DNA of 64,000 nt from Desulfofundulus salinus (GCF_003627965.1 NZ_RBWE01000001.1:2559230-2623229); one strand, 5' to 3'. Shown: positions 23,230 to 34,004, numbered from the stretch's first letter. Numbers and translations: made by a program. The notes: generated from the sequence alone by a model not told the origin.

Positions 23230-24513
23230 TTATCCGGAAATTCTGCCGGGATTATCTTTTCCCAGCAGGGCCGCCGCCCGGGAGGCCCACACCGCGCCCA
23301 GCTCCACCTCCAGAAGCACCCCCGCGGGGGTGTCTTCCCGCCGCAATACCTCCCCTTTTTCGTAGAGCAGGTTGAGAACGTCTCCCCGCCGGTAGGGCAC
23401 CAGGAACTCCCGCCGCACCCTTTGATCCTTTAAGACGTCCATGATGAGCCGGCGCAGCTCATCCAGGCCCCGGCCGGTAAGGGCGGAAACCGCCACCGCC
23501 GGCCTGCCCGTCGGGAGCAGCCAGGTTTCTTCAGCAGTTAAGCGGTCAATTTTATTGTAAACCAGGATGGTGGGCTTTTCCCCCGCCCCCAGGGAGGCCA
23601 GCACATCCTCCACCGCTTTAACCTGGTCCGGGTAATCGGGGCTGCTCACGTCCACCACGTGCAGGAGCAGGTCGGCCTCCACCACCTCCTCCAGGGTGGC
23701 CCGGAAGGCGGCCACCAGGTGGTGGGGCAGGCGGCGGATAAAACCGACCGTATCTGTAAGCAGCACCACCTCGTTGTTGGGCAGCACCAGGCGCCGGGTG
23801 GTGGGGTCCAGTGTGGCAAACAACCTGTCTTCGGCCGGGACGTCCGCCCCCGTGAGGGCATTGAGGAGGGTGGACTTGCCGGCGTTGGTGTACCCCACCA
23901 GGCTGACCAGGGTCAGGGGCACGCCCTGCCGCCTGGTGCGCAGCAGGGCCCGGTGCCGCCGCACCTCTTCCAGCTCCCGGCGCAGGTCGGTGATGCGCCT
24001 TTTGATGCGCCGCCGGTCGGTTTCCAGCTTCGTCTCGCCGGGGCCCCGGGTGCCGATACCGCCCCCCAGCCGGGAAAGCTCGGTTCCTTTCCCCGCCAGC
24101 CGGGGGTAGAGGTATTCCAGCTGGGCCAGTTCTACCTGCAGCCTGCCCTCCCGGGTACGCGCCCGCCGGGCAAAGATGTCCAGGATGAGCTGGGTGCGGT
24201 CGATGACCCGCACCCCCAGTTCCTCCTCCAGGTTGTGCACCTGGGCGGGGGAAAGCTCATGGTCGCAGATTACCAGGTCAACCCCCAGCTCCCGGCAGGC
24301 GGGAGCTATTTCATCGCGCACCTTGCCCCGCCCCAAAAAGGTGGCCGGGTCCGGCCGGCGGGCGCGCTGCACCACCCTGCCCACCACCTGCGCCCCGGCA
24401 GTGTCCGCCAGCCGGGCCAGTTCCTCCAGGGATTCCTCAACTTCACGTTCATCTTCATGGGGCAGTTGAAGGGTTATAAGTAATACTTTTTCGTAATCAG
24501 GTAATTTTTGCAT
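23230..24513 (-). CDS. hflX: Ribosome-associated GTPase HflX
   Basis: A 427-aa protein, usual length for HflX. The N-terminal domain (residues 1-180) has the HflX-specific glycine-rich stretch RLGGGIGTRGPGETKLE; the GTPase domain shows G1 GYTNAGKST, G3 DTVGF and G4 NKID. HflX binds the 50S subunit and splits stalled or heat-damaged 70S ribosomes. The ATG is 1 nt after the stop of amrS, so the gene is translated from the same transcript as the AmmeMemoRadiSam genes. Its 3' end meets the end of the convergent ImmA-like gene with 6 bp between. Confidence 0.95.
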   Translation of the reverse strand: MQKLPDYEKVLLITLQLPHEDEREVEESLEELARLADTAGAQVVGRVVQRARRPDPATFLGRGKVRDEIAPACRELGVDLVICDHELSPAQVHNLEEELGVRVIDRTQLILDIFARRARTREGRLQVELAQLEYLYPRLAGKGTELSRLGGGIGTRGPGETKLETDRRRIKRRITDLRRELEEVRRHRALLRTRRQGVPLTLVSLVGYTNAGKSTLLNALTGADVPAEDRLFATLDPTTRRLVLPNNEVVLLTDTVGFIRRLPHHLVAAFRATLEEVVEADLLLHVVDVSSPDYPDQVKAVEDVLASLGAGEKPTILVYNKIDRLTAEETWLLPTGRPAVAVSALTGRGLDELRRLIMDVLKDQRVRREFLVPYRRGDVLNLLYEKGEVLRREDTPAGVLLEVELGAVWASRAAALLGKDNPGRISG

Positions 24514-24514
24514 T

Positions 24515-25513
24515 TCACACCACTACCTTCACTTCCGCCCCGCAGTAACGGCACCGGTTCCCTTCCAGTCCACGCACCTGCACCCTGTAGCCGGTGCGGC
24601 GGATGAGGGTTTCGCCGCAGGACGGGCAGAGCGTGTCGCTGCCGCCCAGCTCCGGGGCGTTGCCGATGTAGACGTAGCGGAGCTTTTCCATGGCTATTTG
24701 CCGGGCTTTTTTCAAAGTCTCCAGGGGCGTGGGCGGCAGATCAAACCTGTAACTGGGGAAATAGCGGGAAAAGTGCAGGGGTATATCCGGGTCGAGCCCG
24801 GCCACCCAGTCCACCAGGCGGCGTATCTCCTCTTCCGAATCGTTTAAGCCGGGAACCAGCAGGGTGGTTAGCTCCACGTGGCAGTGCCCGTGGGCGATCT
24901 CCACCGCACGCAGCACCGGTTCCAGGTGGCCGGCGCACGTCCCGCGGTAATATTCATCAGTAAAGCCCTTCACATCAATATTCATGGCGTCGATGTAGGG
25001 CAGGATCTGCCGCAGGGGTTCTTCGTTGACGTATCCGTTGGTAACCAGTACGTTCTTCAAACCCTCCTGGTGGGCCAGGCGGGCCGTATCGTAAACGTAC
25101 TCGTACCACATGAAAGGTTCGTTATAGGTGTAGGCCAGGCCCACGCAAGGGCGGCCCCGGGCGATTTGCTCTCTGGCCGCTGCCACGGCCTGGGCCGGGC
25201 TTAAATAGAGGGTATGGGGGTCGGCGTGGGCAATCTGCCAGTTCTGGCAGAAGCCGCAGCGCAGGTTGCAGCCCACGCTGCCCAGGGAAAGAATATCGCT
25301 GCCCGGGTAGAAGTGGTAAAGGGGCTTTTTTTCAATCGGGTCCAGGGCGTAAGAGGAAACCCGGCCGTAATTGAGGGTATACAGGATGCCCTGCTGGTTT
25401 TTGCGCACCCGGCAAAAGCCGGCGTGACCGTCCCTGATGTTGCAGAGCCTGGGGCAGAGGCGGCAAAAAGTACAGCCGTCGTTCCCTTTTTCGTAAAAAA
25501 GCGCCTCCTGCAC
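24515..25513 (-). CDS. amrS: AmmeMemoRadiSam system radical SAM enzyme
   Basis: A 332-aa radical SAM protein. It has an N-terminal Cys-rich stretch (CTFCRLCPRLCNI), the cluster motif CNLRCGFC near residue 83, and a C-terminal zinc-ribbon-like end (CPSCG...CRYCG). The layout is that of the AmrS family, relatives of pyruvate-formate-lyase activases. AmrS is found together with a MEMO1-like and an AMMECR1-like protein, as here; the substrate of the system is unknown, with RNA or protein modification suggested. 25 bp after the amrAB gene and 1 nt before hflX. Confidence 0.92.
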   Translation of the reverse strand: MQEALFYEKGNDGCTFCRLCPRLCNIRDGHAGFCRVRKNQQGILYTLNYGRVSSYALDPIEKKPLYHFYPGSDILSLGSVGCNLRCGFCQNWQIAHADPHTLYLSPAQAVAAAREQIARGRPCVGLAYTYNEPFMWYEYVYDTARLAHQEGLKNVLVTNGYVNEEPLRQILPYIDAMNIDVKGFTDEYYRGTCAGHLEPVLRAVEIAHGHCHVELTTLLVPGLNDSEEEIRRLVDWVAGLDPDIPLHFSRYFPSYRFDLPPTPLETLKKARQIAMEKLRYVYIGNAPELGGSDTLCPSCGETLIRRTGYRVQVRGLEGNRCRYCGAEVKVVV

Positions 25514-25538
25514 GCATAATCCCCCCCTTACCCCACCT

Positions 25539-26942
25539 TCAGTGATACCTTTTCACTTCAAAGCGCATGAGCTTGACGGGCTCATGGGGGCCGATGCCCG
25601 CCTTCCGCCGGGCGATGGCCACCTGCTGTTCGGCCGTATCTATGCCTTCCAGGTCGGGCAGGAGCAGCCCCTGCCGGCCGCCCGCCTGCACAATGACGCC
25701 GTATTTTTTGGGATCCAGGCCGGCCACGCTCTCCACCGGTTCCGGCTCCTGGAGCACGTCCACGGAGATTTCCAGGTCCGGCAGTTCATCTTCCGTAACC
25801 GGGTAAAACCGGGGGTCCCGCACGGCGGCGCTGATGGCGTTCATGGCCACCTCTTCCACGATGTGCTTGTACTGGGGTGTGACGGTGCCGATACACCCCC
25901 GCAGCTGGCCGTGCTTGTGGAGGGACACAAAGGCACCGGCCCGGCGGGCAAACTCGGGCGGGATACCCGTTTCATCGTAAAGCCGGGACCGCCCGGCAAA
26001 GTAGTTTTCCAGGGAGCGCCGGGCCACCCGCACGAGAAAGCTTTCATTACGTAGACGTTCTTCCCGGGCCTTTTGTTCCGCCGCGCTTAATTTTTCCCAT
26101 ATCCGCCTCCGGGGATCCGGTTCTCCGGGAGCAAGGGAGGCCACCATGTAACCCACGCCAAACGGCCCTTCGTAAGAAAGAACCTCCGCCTTTACGGCCA
26201 GCCCGTCAAAGGCGCCGAAGGCCATGATAATGGGCCGCAGGCCGCATTCCCCGGCCCGCTCCACCAGCCCGGCGTCCAGGTTCAAAATTCCCTCGATGTC
26301 GGCAGCCGCCACCAGGCGGGCGATTTCCCGGTCGAACTCCCGGCCCCGGGGATCGTAACCGGCCGGCGCGTCCGGGGTCAGGCGGTGGGACAGGTCGCCG
26401 CTGGCCAGGACGGCCACCTTTTTCCCCAGCTTCTCCGCCGCCCCGGCCAGGGCCATGCCGAAGGCGTAGAGCTGGCGGTAAGGCAAAAGCCCCATGGCCA
26501 CCGGCACCAGGGGCAGGTTCACACCCGCCGCGCGCAGGAAGTAAAGGGGCACCATGGTCCCGTGGTCCAGTTCCAGGTCCAGACCGTAGCGCCGGGCCGT
26601 TTTTTCATCCACCTGCAGGACGGTTATGCCCGGTTCCCCGGCCCGGGCCGCTATTTCCCGCACCAGGGCCGGGTCATTTTCCACCTCGAAGCTTACCCGC
26701 CGGGCACCGAACCGGCCCAGGTCCCCCCGCAACTCTTGAGCCGCCATGATGGCGATGCCGTCCCGGAAAACCGGGCCGTGGGGGGAAATCACCACCAGCG
26801 TTTCGGCCCCGCTTTCCTTCACCCGGCGGCCGAGTTCCAGCATGGCCTGCCGGGATGAAATGACCCTGTCCGCCTCCGCCCCGCCCACCTCGGGGACCAT
26901 GACCGGGGGGTGCGGGCAGATACCGCCGTAAACAACGGGCAT
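25539..26942 (-). CDS. AmmeMemoRadiSam fused MEMO1-like and AMMECR1-like protein
   Basis: A 467-aa fusion from the ATG 6 nt after GAGGTGG; the longer open frame upstream has no ribosome site. Residues 1-265 are MEMO1-like, the LigB/extradiol-dioxygenase fold (GGICPHPPVMVPEVGG, VISPHGPVFRD, LASGDLSHRL with its metal-ligand histidines). Residues 285-467 are AMMECR1-like (AGAFVSLHKHGQLRGCIGT, the invariant LRGCIGT hexapeptide core). In other bacteria the parts are separate amrA and amrB genes; the fused form is also known. Operon with amrS and hflX. Function of the three-part system is not established. Confidence 0.9.
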   Translation of the reverse strand: MPVVYGGICPHPPVMVPEVGGAEADRVISSRQAMLELGRRVKESGAETLVVISPHGPVFRDGIAIMAAQELRGDLGRFGARRVSFEVENDPALVREIAARAGEPGITVLQVDEKTARRYGLDLELDHGTMVPLYFLRAAGVNLPLVPVAMGLLPYRQLYAFGMALAGAAEKLGKKVAVLASGDLSHRLTPDAPAGYDPRGREFDREIARLVAAADIEGILNLDAGLVERAGECGLRPIIMAFGAFDGLAVKAEVLSYEGPFGVGYMVASLAPGEPDPRRRIWEKLSAAEQKAREERLRNESFLVRVARRSLENYFAGRSRLYDETGIPPEFARRAGAFVSLHKHGQLRGCIGTVTPQYKHIVEEVAMNAISAAVRDPRFYPVTEDELPDLEISVDVLQEPEPVESVAGLDPKKYGVIVQAGGRQGLLLPDLEGIDTAEQQVAIARRKAGIGPHEPVKLMRFEVKRYH

Positions 26943-26988
26943 TTCAACCACCTCGCTTAACCGCGGATTCCACCAGGTGCAATAAAAA

Positions 26989-27702
26989 TTATATCGCCAT
27001 GCGCCCCGCAGTACCCATGTAGATGAAGGAGGCACCCAAAAAAACCAGGAAGGCGCCGCAGGACACCAGGATGCCCCGGTAAATGGACGGGGTTAAAAAG
27101 CGCCGGCCGCCGGCCACCGCCGCCGCCACCAGGCCGTACCAGGCCAGGTCCGATAAAATATGGCCGCCATAGAAGCTCACCAGCCCGGCGGTTCCCTGCT
27201 TTAAGGAGAGGACTATGTAACCCAACCCCACCGTGGCCCACCAGAGCGTCCAGTAGGGGTTGGACAGGCTGACCAGAATTCCCGACAGCACGGGGTGCAT
27301 CCTCCCGGCGGGCAGGGGGTCGACCTTTTGAGGGCCGGGATTGGGACCGCCCCCCGGCGGCGCCGGACCTGCCTGAACCGGCTGCCCGCAGCCCACGTTC
27401 AGCACCACCCGGCCCAGCCAGGCATCCCGGGCCATGCCCCAGCCCAGGTAGATTAAAAAAATCCCCCCCACCACGGCAATGCTCCTGCCCACCACGGGGG
27501 CGGTGAGCAGGGAAGCCAGGCCCAGGGCCAGGGCTATAACCAGCGTCCCCTCCAGCAGGGCATGGCCCAGCACAATTAAAGGGCCGGCCGCAAACCCCCG
27601 CCGGGCGCTTTCCCCAATGGTCACCGTGAGAAGAGGTCCGGGCATCATGGCACCGGAAAGTCCCACCACAAAGGCTGTTGAAAAAATGGCCATCAGTTCC
27701 AA
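26989..27702 (-). CDS. LysE-type transporter
   Basis: About 237 aa from a TTG placed 7 nt after GGGAGGG; an ATG three codons on is the other choice, and the long open frame upstream is unlikely to be coding. Six hydrophobic segments are seen, with the family start FVVGLSGAMMPGPLLTVT and NPYWTLWWATVGLGYI after a Pro/Gly-rich cytoplasmic loop (PAPPGGGPNPGPQKVDPLP). LysE/RhtB carriers export amino acids or related compounds; the substrate is not predictable. It is divergent from the fad operon and ends 47 bp before the amrAB start, so it might precede that operon on one transcript. Confidence 0.82.
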   Translation of the reverse strand: MELMAIFSTAFVVGLSGAMMPGPLLTVTIGESARRGFAAGPLIVLGHALLEGTLVIALALGLASLLTAPVVGRSIAVVGGIFLIYLGWGMARDAWLGRVVLNVGCGQPVQAGPAPPGGGPNPGPQKVDPLPAGRMHPVLSGILVSLSNPYWTLWWATVGLGYIVLSLKQGTAGLVSFYGGHILSDLAWYGLVAAAVAGGRRFLTPSIYRGILVSCGAFLVFLGASFIYMGTAGRMAI

Positions 27703-27848
27703 TAAAATCCCTCCCCGGGCAACATTTTCTGTATATGTGGAGGAAAATCCTGCCCGGGTACAAAATTTTGCCCCGGTACCCGTGTTGGACCCGCCGGACA
27801 AAATGATTATCATAAGTGTTCCCCTTTTCCCCTTTTTGTAAAAACCCC

Positions 27849-27900
27849 TTGACCGGCAAGAAAAAATAGAATATTCTTTATATGACTGAATGCTCATTCA
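27849..27900 (+). promoter_or_regulatory. fad operon promoter with FadR-like operator
   Basis: TTGACC and TATTCT are spaced by exactly 17 nt (27849-27877). Directly after the -10 lies TGACTGAATGCTCATTCA (27883-27900), which matches 16 of 18 positions of the Bacillus FadR box TGAATGAMTANTCATTCA as I recall it. The site overlaps the expected transcription start, the right place for a repressor. The TetR-family gene at the end of the operon is the likely binder, released by long-chain acyl-CoA. Confidence 0.75.
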
Positions 27901-27921
27901 TTTCAAAAAGGAGGCGAGGTT

Positions 27922-30345
27922 ATGCGGCGCAGGATCAGGAAAGCTGCCGTGCTGGGCGCCGGCGTGATGGGCGCGGCCATAGCCGGACACCTGGCCAACG
28001 CAGGCATCCCCACTTACCTGCTCGACATCGTACCCGGGGAACTCACCCCGGAGGAAGCCAAACAGGGCCTGACCCTGGAACACCCCCGGGTACGCAACCG
28101 CCTGGCGACAAAGGCCATTGAACAACTGGTGAAGGCCAAACCGGCCCCCCTCTACCTGCCGGAAAACGCGGAGCTCATCACCCCGGGCAACCTGGAGGAC
28201 CACCTGGACAGGCTGGCCGAAGTGGACTGGATCATCGAAGTGGTGGTGGAACGGCTGGACATCAAGCAAAACCTCCTGGCCCGGGTGGAGAAATACCGCC
28301 GGCCGGGCACCATCGTCAGTTCCAATACCTCGGGCCTTTCCATCAACAAGATGGTGGAAGGCCGCCAGCTGGAATTCAGACAGCACTTCCTGGGCACCCA
28401 CTTCTTCAACCCTCCCCGCTACATGCGCCTTTTAGAGATCATCCCGGGCCGGGACACCCTGCCGGAAATCGTGGACTTCATGAAGGATTTCGGTGAACGG
28501 GTGCTGGGCAAGGGCGTGGTAATCTGCAAGGACACCCCCAACTTCATTGCCAACCGCATAGGCGTCTACGGCATGTGCGCCACCATCCGGGCCATGCTGG
28601 ACACCGGCCTCACGGTGGAGGAGGTGGACGCCCTCACCGGCCGGGCCCTGCTGCGGCCGAAAAGCGCCTCCTTCCGCACCCTGGACATGGTCGGGCTGGA
28701 CGTGCTGGCCCATGTGGCCCGGAACATGTATGAGGCCGTGGACGACCCGGCGGAAAAGAAAACCTTTACCGTTCCCGACTTCTTAAAGGAAATGGTGGCC
28801 AGGGGCTGGCTGGGGGATAAAACCGGCCAGGGCTTTTACAAAAAAGTGAAGGGTCCCGCCGGGACTGAGATTCAAGTCCTGGATTACAGGACCCTGGAAT
28901 ACCGCCCCAGGCAAAAGGCCCGGTTCCCCTCCCTGGAAATGGCCAGGACCGCCGGCAGCCCCGACAAACAGCTCCAGGCGCTGCTTTTCGGCAAGGACAA
29001 GGGGGCGCAATTTGCCTGGCGCATTACCAAGGAAGTGCTGGTGTACGCGGCCAGCAAGCTGCCCGAAATTGCCGGCGACATCCAGTCCGTGGACGAAGCC
29101 ATGAAATGGGGCTTCAACTGGGACCTGGGCCCCTTTGAGCTGTGGGACGCCATCGGCGTGCCGCGCATGGTGGAAAGGCTGAAAGCCGAAGGGGAACCCG
29201 TGCCGCCCGTGGTGGAGGAACTGCTGGCAGCGGGCCGGACCTCTTTCTATGAAAAGAGGGAAGGCATCCGTTACATCTTCGACTGGCGCACCAAGGAAAG
29301 CAGGCAGGAGCACATCCCGGAAGGGGTCATTTTCCTCGCCCCCCTGAAGGAGCAGAACCGGGTAGTCAAGTCCAATTCCGGTGCCAGTTTAATTGACCTG
29401 GGCGACGGGGTACTCTGCCTGGAGTTTCATTCCAGGGCCAATGCCATCGGCGGCGACATTGTTCAAATGATTAACTATGCCGTGAAGGAAGTGGAACAAA
29501 ATTACGAGGGCCTGGTCATAGGCAATTACGGTCGCCACTTCTCCGTGGGTGCCAACCTGATGCTCATTTTAATGGAAGCGGAAGACGAGGAATGGGACGA
29601 ACTGGACCTGATGATCCGGGAGTTTCAACAGGCCAACATGAAGTTGAAGTTCTGCTCCAAACCGGTGGTGGCCGCCCCCCACAGCATGGCCGTGGGCGGG
29701 GGCTGCGAGGTCTGCCTGCACTGCCACCGGGTCAACGCCCACGCGGAAACCTACATGGGCCTGGTGGAGGTGGGCGTAGGCCTGCTGCCGGCAGGCGGCG
29801 GGTGCAAGGAAATGGTCCTGCGGGCCATGGAGCGGCAGACTCCCGAAACCCAGATCAAGGTGGGAGGCATTAACACGGTCCAGCCCCTGATTAACCGGGC
29901 CTTTGAAACCATTGCCATGGCCAGGGTATCCACCAGCGGCCCGGAGGCCGTCAAGCTGGGTTACCTGCGCCCCACCGACCGCATCACCACCAACCGGGAC
30001 CGGGTTATCGGCGATGCCAAGAACCTGGTGCTGGAAATGGCCCGACGGAGTTTTCGTCCTCCCCGCCCGGCCACCATCCCGGCCGTGGGCACCGCCGGCT
30101 ACGCCGCCCTGCAGCTGGCCATCGAGACCCTGCGCTGGGGCAACCAGATCACCGAACATGATGCCAGGATCGCCAAAAAAATTGCCTACGTACTTACCGG
30201 CGGCGGCGTGACCCCCGGCACCCCCATCACCGAGCAGGATCTTTTGGACCTGGAAAGGGAGGCCTTCCTGAGCCTTTTAGGCGAACCCAAAACCATCGAA
30301 CGGATCCGCCACATGCTGGCTACCAACAAGCCGCTGCGGAACTAA
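27922..30345 (+). CDS. fadN: 3-hydroxyacyl-CoA dehydrogenase / enoyl-CoA hydratase, FadN-like
   Basis: An 807-aa two-function beta-oxidation enzyme. Residues 5-195 are the NAD-binding domain (AVLGAGVMGAAIAGHLANAG), 200-420 the 3HCDH C-terminal domains, and 490-720 the crotonase fold (enoyl-CoA hydratase; GNYGRHFSVGANL, then HSMAVGGGCEVCLH with the oxyanion-hole glycines). The domain order, dehydrogenase first, is that of Bacillus FadN and opposite to E. coli FadB. It makes 3-ketoacyl-CoA for the thiolase gene that follows. First gene of fadNAE; ATG after AGGAGGCGAGGTT. Confidence 0.93.
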   Translation: MRRRIRKAAVLGAGVMGAAIAGHLANAGIPTYLLDIVPGELTPEEAKQGLTLEHPRVRNRLATKAIEQLVKAKPAPLYLPENAELITPGNLEDHLDRLAEVDWIIEVVVERLDIKQNLLARVEKYRRPGTIVSSNTSGLSINKMVEGRQLEFRQHFLGTHFFNPPRYMRLLEIIPGRDTLPEIVDFMKDFGERVLGKGVVICKDTPNFIANRIGVYGMCATIRAMLDTGLTVEEVDALTGRALLRPKSASFRTLDMVGLDVLAHVARNMYEAVDDPAEKKTFTVPDFLKEMVARGWLGDKTGQGFYKKVKGPAGTEIQVLDYRTLEYRPRQKARFPSLEMARTAGSPDKQLQALLFGKDKGAQFAWRITKEVLVYAASKLPEIAGDIQSVDEAMKWGFNWDLGPFELWDAIGVPRMVERLKAEGEPVPPVVEELLAAGRTSFYEKREGIRYIFDWRTKESRQEHIPEGVIFLAPLKEQNRVVKSNSGASLIDLGDGVLCLEFHSRANAIGGDIVQMINYAVKEVEQNYEGLVIGNYGRHFSVGANLMLILMEAEDEEWDELDLMIREFQQANMKLKFCSKPVVAAPHSMAVGGGCEVCLHCHRVNAHAETYMGLVEVGVGLLPAGGGCKEMVLRAMERQTPETQIKVGGINTVQPLINRAFETIAMARVSTSGPEAVKLGYLRPTDRITTNRDRVIGDAKNLVLEMARRSFRPPRPATIPAVGTAGYAALQLAIETLRWGNQITEHDARIAKKIAYVLTGGGVTPGTPITEQDLLDLEREAFLSLLGEPKTIERIRHMLATNKPLRN

Positions 30346-30401
30346 ACAGGACGGCTGCAGGCCGGTAGAAAACACGCATTAAGAACGGAGGGATCTCGGA
30401 A

Positions 30402-31577
<1,176 letters not shown>

Positions 31578-31606
31578 TAAAAAAAATATTTAAGGAGGTC
31601 ATACTC

Positions 31607-33361
31607 ATGCTGCAAAAGGGCGGCGCCTTTTTACTGGAAACCATCAACCCCCGGGACGTATTCACCCCGGAGGACCTGTCCGATGAACACCGCATGATCC
31701 GCGACACGGTGGCCGACTTCGCGGCCAACGAGCTGGCCCCTAAAGCCGAGGAACTGGAGCACCAGCCCGAAGGGCTCATGCGGGACCTGCTGGCCAGGGC
31801 GGGAGAACTGGGGCTTTTGTCCGCCGATATACCCGAGGAGTACGGAGGCTCCGACCTGGGCAAGATTGCCTCCATCATCATCACCGAGAACATCGTGGCC
31901 GGCGGCTCCTTTTCCCTGGCCCACGGCGCCCACACGGGCATTGGCTCCCTGCCCATCGTTTTCTTCGGCAATGATGAACAAAAGCAGCGCTACCTCCCAA
32001 AACTGGCCACCGGGGAATTGATTGCCGCCTACGCCCTCACCGAACCCAACGCCGGTTCCGACGCCCTCTCCGCCCGGACCAGGGCGGTACTGTCCCCCGA
32101 CGGCAAACATTACCTTTTGAACGGGGAGAAAATGTTCATTACCAACGCCGGCATTGCCGACGTTTACGTCACCTACGCCAGAGTGGACGGGGAAAAGTTC
32201 ACCGCCTTTATTGTGGACCGGGACACCCCCGGGTTCAGCCTGGGAGCCGAGGAAAAGAAGATGGGCATCAAAGGTTCTTCCACCCGCAGCATCATTTTTG
32301 AAGACGCCCGGGTACCGGTGGAAAACCTGCTGGGCGAAATTGGCAGAGGCCACGTGATTGCCTTTAACATCCTTAACATCGGCCGGTTGAAGCTGGGCGC
32401 GGGGTGCACGGGCTCGGCCAGGCTGGCCATAGAGCTGGCCGCTAAATACGCCCTGCAGCGGGAGCAGTTCAGACAGCCTATCGCCAAATTCGGCATGATC
32501 CAGCACAAGCTGGCCCAGATGGCCGCCCGGACTTATGCCGCCGAGAGCATGATTTACCGCATCACCGGCATGATTGAAGAATCCCTGGCCGGCAAAACCG
32601 CCGGTGCCGAAGTGGCCGCGGCCATTGAAGAGTACACCATTGAATGCTCCATAGCCAAGGTCTTCGCCTCGGAAGTACTGGATTACGTGGTGGATGAGAT
32701 GGTGCAGATCTACGGCGGCTACGGCTACATCCAGGACTACCCCGCCGAGCGCTTCTACCGGGATTCCCGGATTAACCGCATCTTTGAAGGCACTAACGAA
32801 ATCAACCGGCTGATCATCCCGGCTACCCTGGTCCGTCGCGCCATGAAGGGACAGCTGGCCCTCCTGCCGGCGGCCAGAGCCCTGGCAAAAGAAATCCTCA
32901 ACCTGCGGGCCGCCGCCCCGGAGGATGACGGGAAGCCACTGGCTTCTGAACGGGCCATGGTGGCCATGGCCAAAAAGCTCTTCCTGCTGGTGGGCGGCCA
33001 GGCAATGGAAAAATACATGGATAAGCTGGCCAAAGAGCAGGAAATCATCGGCATCCTGGCCGACCTGGCCATCCAGATTTATGCCATGGAAAGCGCCATC
33101 TTGCGTGCGCTGAAAGCCTGGGAAGCAGATCCCCAGGGCGCTCAAACCAAACTTATTCTGGCCCAAACATATGTCCAGGACTCCTTCCCCCTGCTGGAAA
33201 AGTGGACCCGGGAGGCCATGTGCTTCCTGTTCGAAGGGGATATGCGGCAGACCCAGCTCTCCATCGTCAAGCGGATGTGCAAACACCAGCCGGTGGACCT
33301 GATCGGCCTGCGCCGGCAGATTGCGGAACGGGTACTCACAGCGGAAAAATATGTGGTATAA
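31607..33361 (+). CDS. fadE: Acyl-CoA dehydrogenase, FadE-like
   Basis: A 584-aa FAD-dependent acyl-CoA dehydrogenase of the long form with an extra helical C-terminal domain (about 200 residues), as in Bacillus FadE. Family motifs: ALTEPNAGSDA near residue 145 and YGGYGYIQDYPAERFYRDSR near 370, with the catalytic Glu expected in FEGTNEINR. It catalyses the first oxidation of fatty acyl-CoA and passes electrons to ETF, which is not encoded in this window. Strong ribosome site TAAGGAGGTCATACTC before the ATG. Confidence 0.94.
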   Translation: MLQKGGAFLLETINPRDVFTPEDLSDEHRMIRDTVADFAANELAPKAEELEHQPEGLMRDLLARAGELGLLSADIPEEYGGSDLGKIASIIITENIVAGGSFSLAHGAHTGIGSLPIVFFGNDEQKQRYLPKLATGELIAAYALTEPNAGSDALSARTRAVLSPDGKHYLLNGEKMFITNAGIADVYVTYARVDGEKFTAFIVDRDTPGFSLGAEEKKMGIKGSSTRSIIFEDARVPVENLLGEIGRGHVIAFNILNIGRLKLGAGCTGSARLAIELAAKYALQREQFRQPIAKFGMIQHKLAQMAARTYAAESMIYRITGMIEESLAGKTAGAEVAAAIEEYTIECSIAKVFASEVLDYVVDEMVQIYGGYGYIQDYPAERFYRDSRINRIFEGTNEINRLIIPATLVRRAMKGQLALLPAARALAKEILNLRAAAPEDDGKPLASERAMVAMAKKLFLLVGGQAMEKYMDKLAKEQEIIGILADLAIQIYAMESAILRALKAWEADPQGAQTKLILAQTYVQDSFPLLEKWTREAMCFLFEGDMRQTQLSIVKRMCKHQPVDLIGLRRQIAERVLTAEKYVV

Positions 33362-33391
33362 TATTCCCCAGCACGGGAAAGGAGTTTACAC

Positions 33392-33985
33392 GTGGCTAAA
33401 AGAAGCGGCGACAAGTACCGGGCTATTATTGAAGCGGCGGTAAAGGTAATTGCCGAAAACGGCTACCACAACGCCCAGGTTTCCAAAATCGCCCGGGAGG
33501 CAGGGGTGGCCGACGGCACCATCTACCTTTACTTCCGCAACAAGGAAGATGTGCTCATTTCCCTATTCAAGGTGAAGATGGGCGAGTTTATTGCGGCGGT
33601 AAAGCGGGAACTGCAAGCCTGTGCCGGGGCCGCGGAGCAGCTGGCCCGCCTGATCGAGCTGCATTTCACCAGGCTGGAGGCGGACCGCCACCTGGCCACG
33701 GTAATGCAAATACAACTGCGGCAGTCGGACCCCACCATTCGCCAGGGCATAACCGAACCCCTGAGGGCTTATTCCCGGCTCATCGAGGGGGTTGTCTCCC
33801 GTGGCATCGAAACCGGGGAGTTCCGGGCCGACCTGGACGTGCGCCTGGCCCGGCAGATGATTTTCGGAACCATGGACGAGGTGGCCACCTGCTGGGTGAT
33901 GTCCCACCGCCCTTACAGCCTGGTGGCCCTGGCGCCGGAGGTTTACCGGTTGCTTTTCCGGGCCCTGGCGGCAAAGGACGGCTGA
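33392..33985 (+). CDS. TetR-family regulator, FadR-like
   Basis: A 197-aa TetR protein starting at GTG after AAAGGAG. The HTH lies in residues 20-50 (AREAGVADGTIYLYFRNKED); the rest is a helical ligand domain. Position as the fourth gene of the fad operon, and the FadR-like box over the promoter, support a role as acyl-CoA-responsive repressor of beta-oxidation with self-control. Bacillus FadR has the same job. Regulator function is inferred from context; the family is certain. Confidence 0.9.
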   Translation: MAKRSGDKYRAIIEAAVKVIAENGYHNAQVSKIAREAGVADGTIYLYFRNKEDVLISLFKVKMGEFIAAVKRELQACAGAAEQLARLIELHFTRLEADRHLATVMQIQLRQSDPTIRQGITEPLRAYSRLIEGVVSRGIETGEFRADLDVRLARQMIFGTMDEVATCWVMSHRPYSLVALAPEVYRLLFRALAAKDG

Positions 33986-34004
33986 CCCTGAAAAAAACGG
34001 CTTT

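Noticed and set aside
26957..27859. Second long minus-strand frame overlapping the LysE gene
   Set aside because: Gly/Pro/Arg-rich composition without domains; the overlapping frame has clear LysE membrane segments.
31631..33286. 551-codon minus-strand frame opposite fadE
   Set aside because: Antisense shadow of a GC-rich gene; composition rich in His, Gly and Gln with no known motif.
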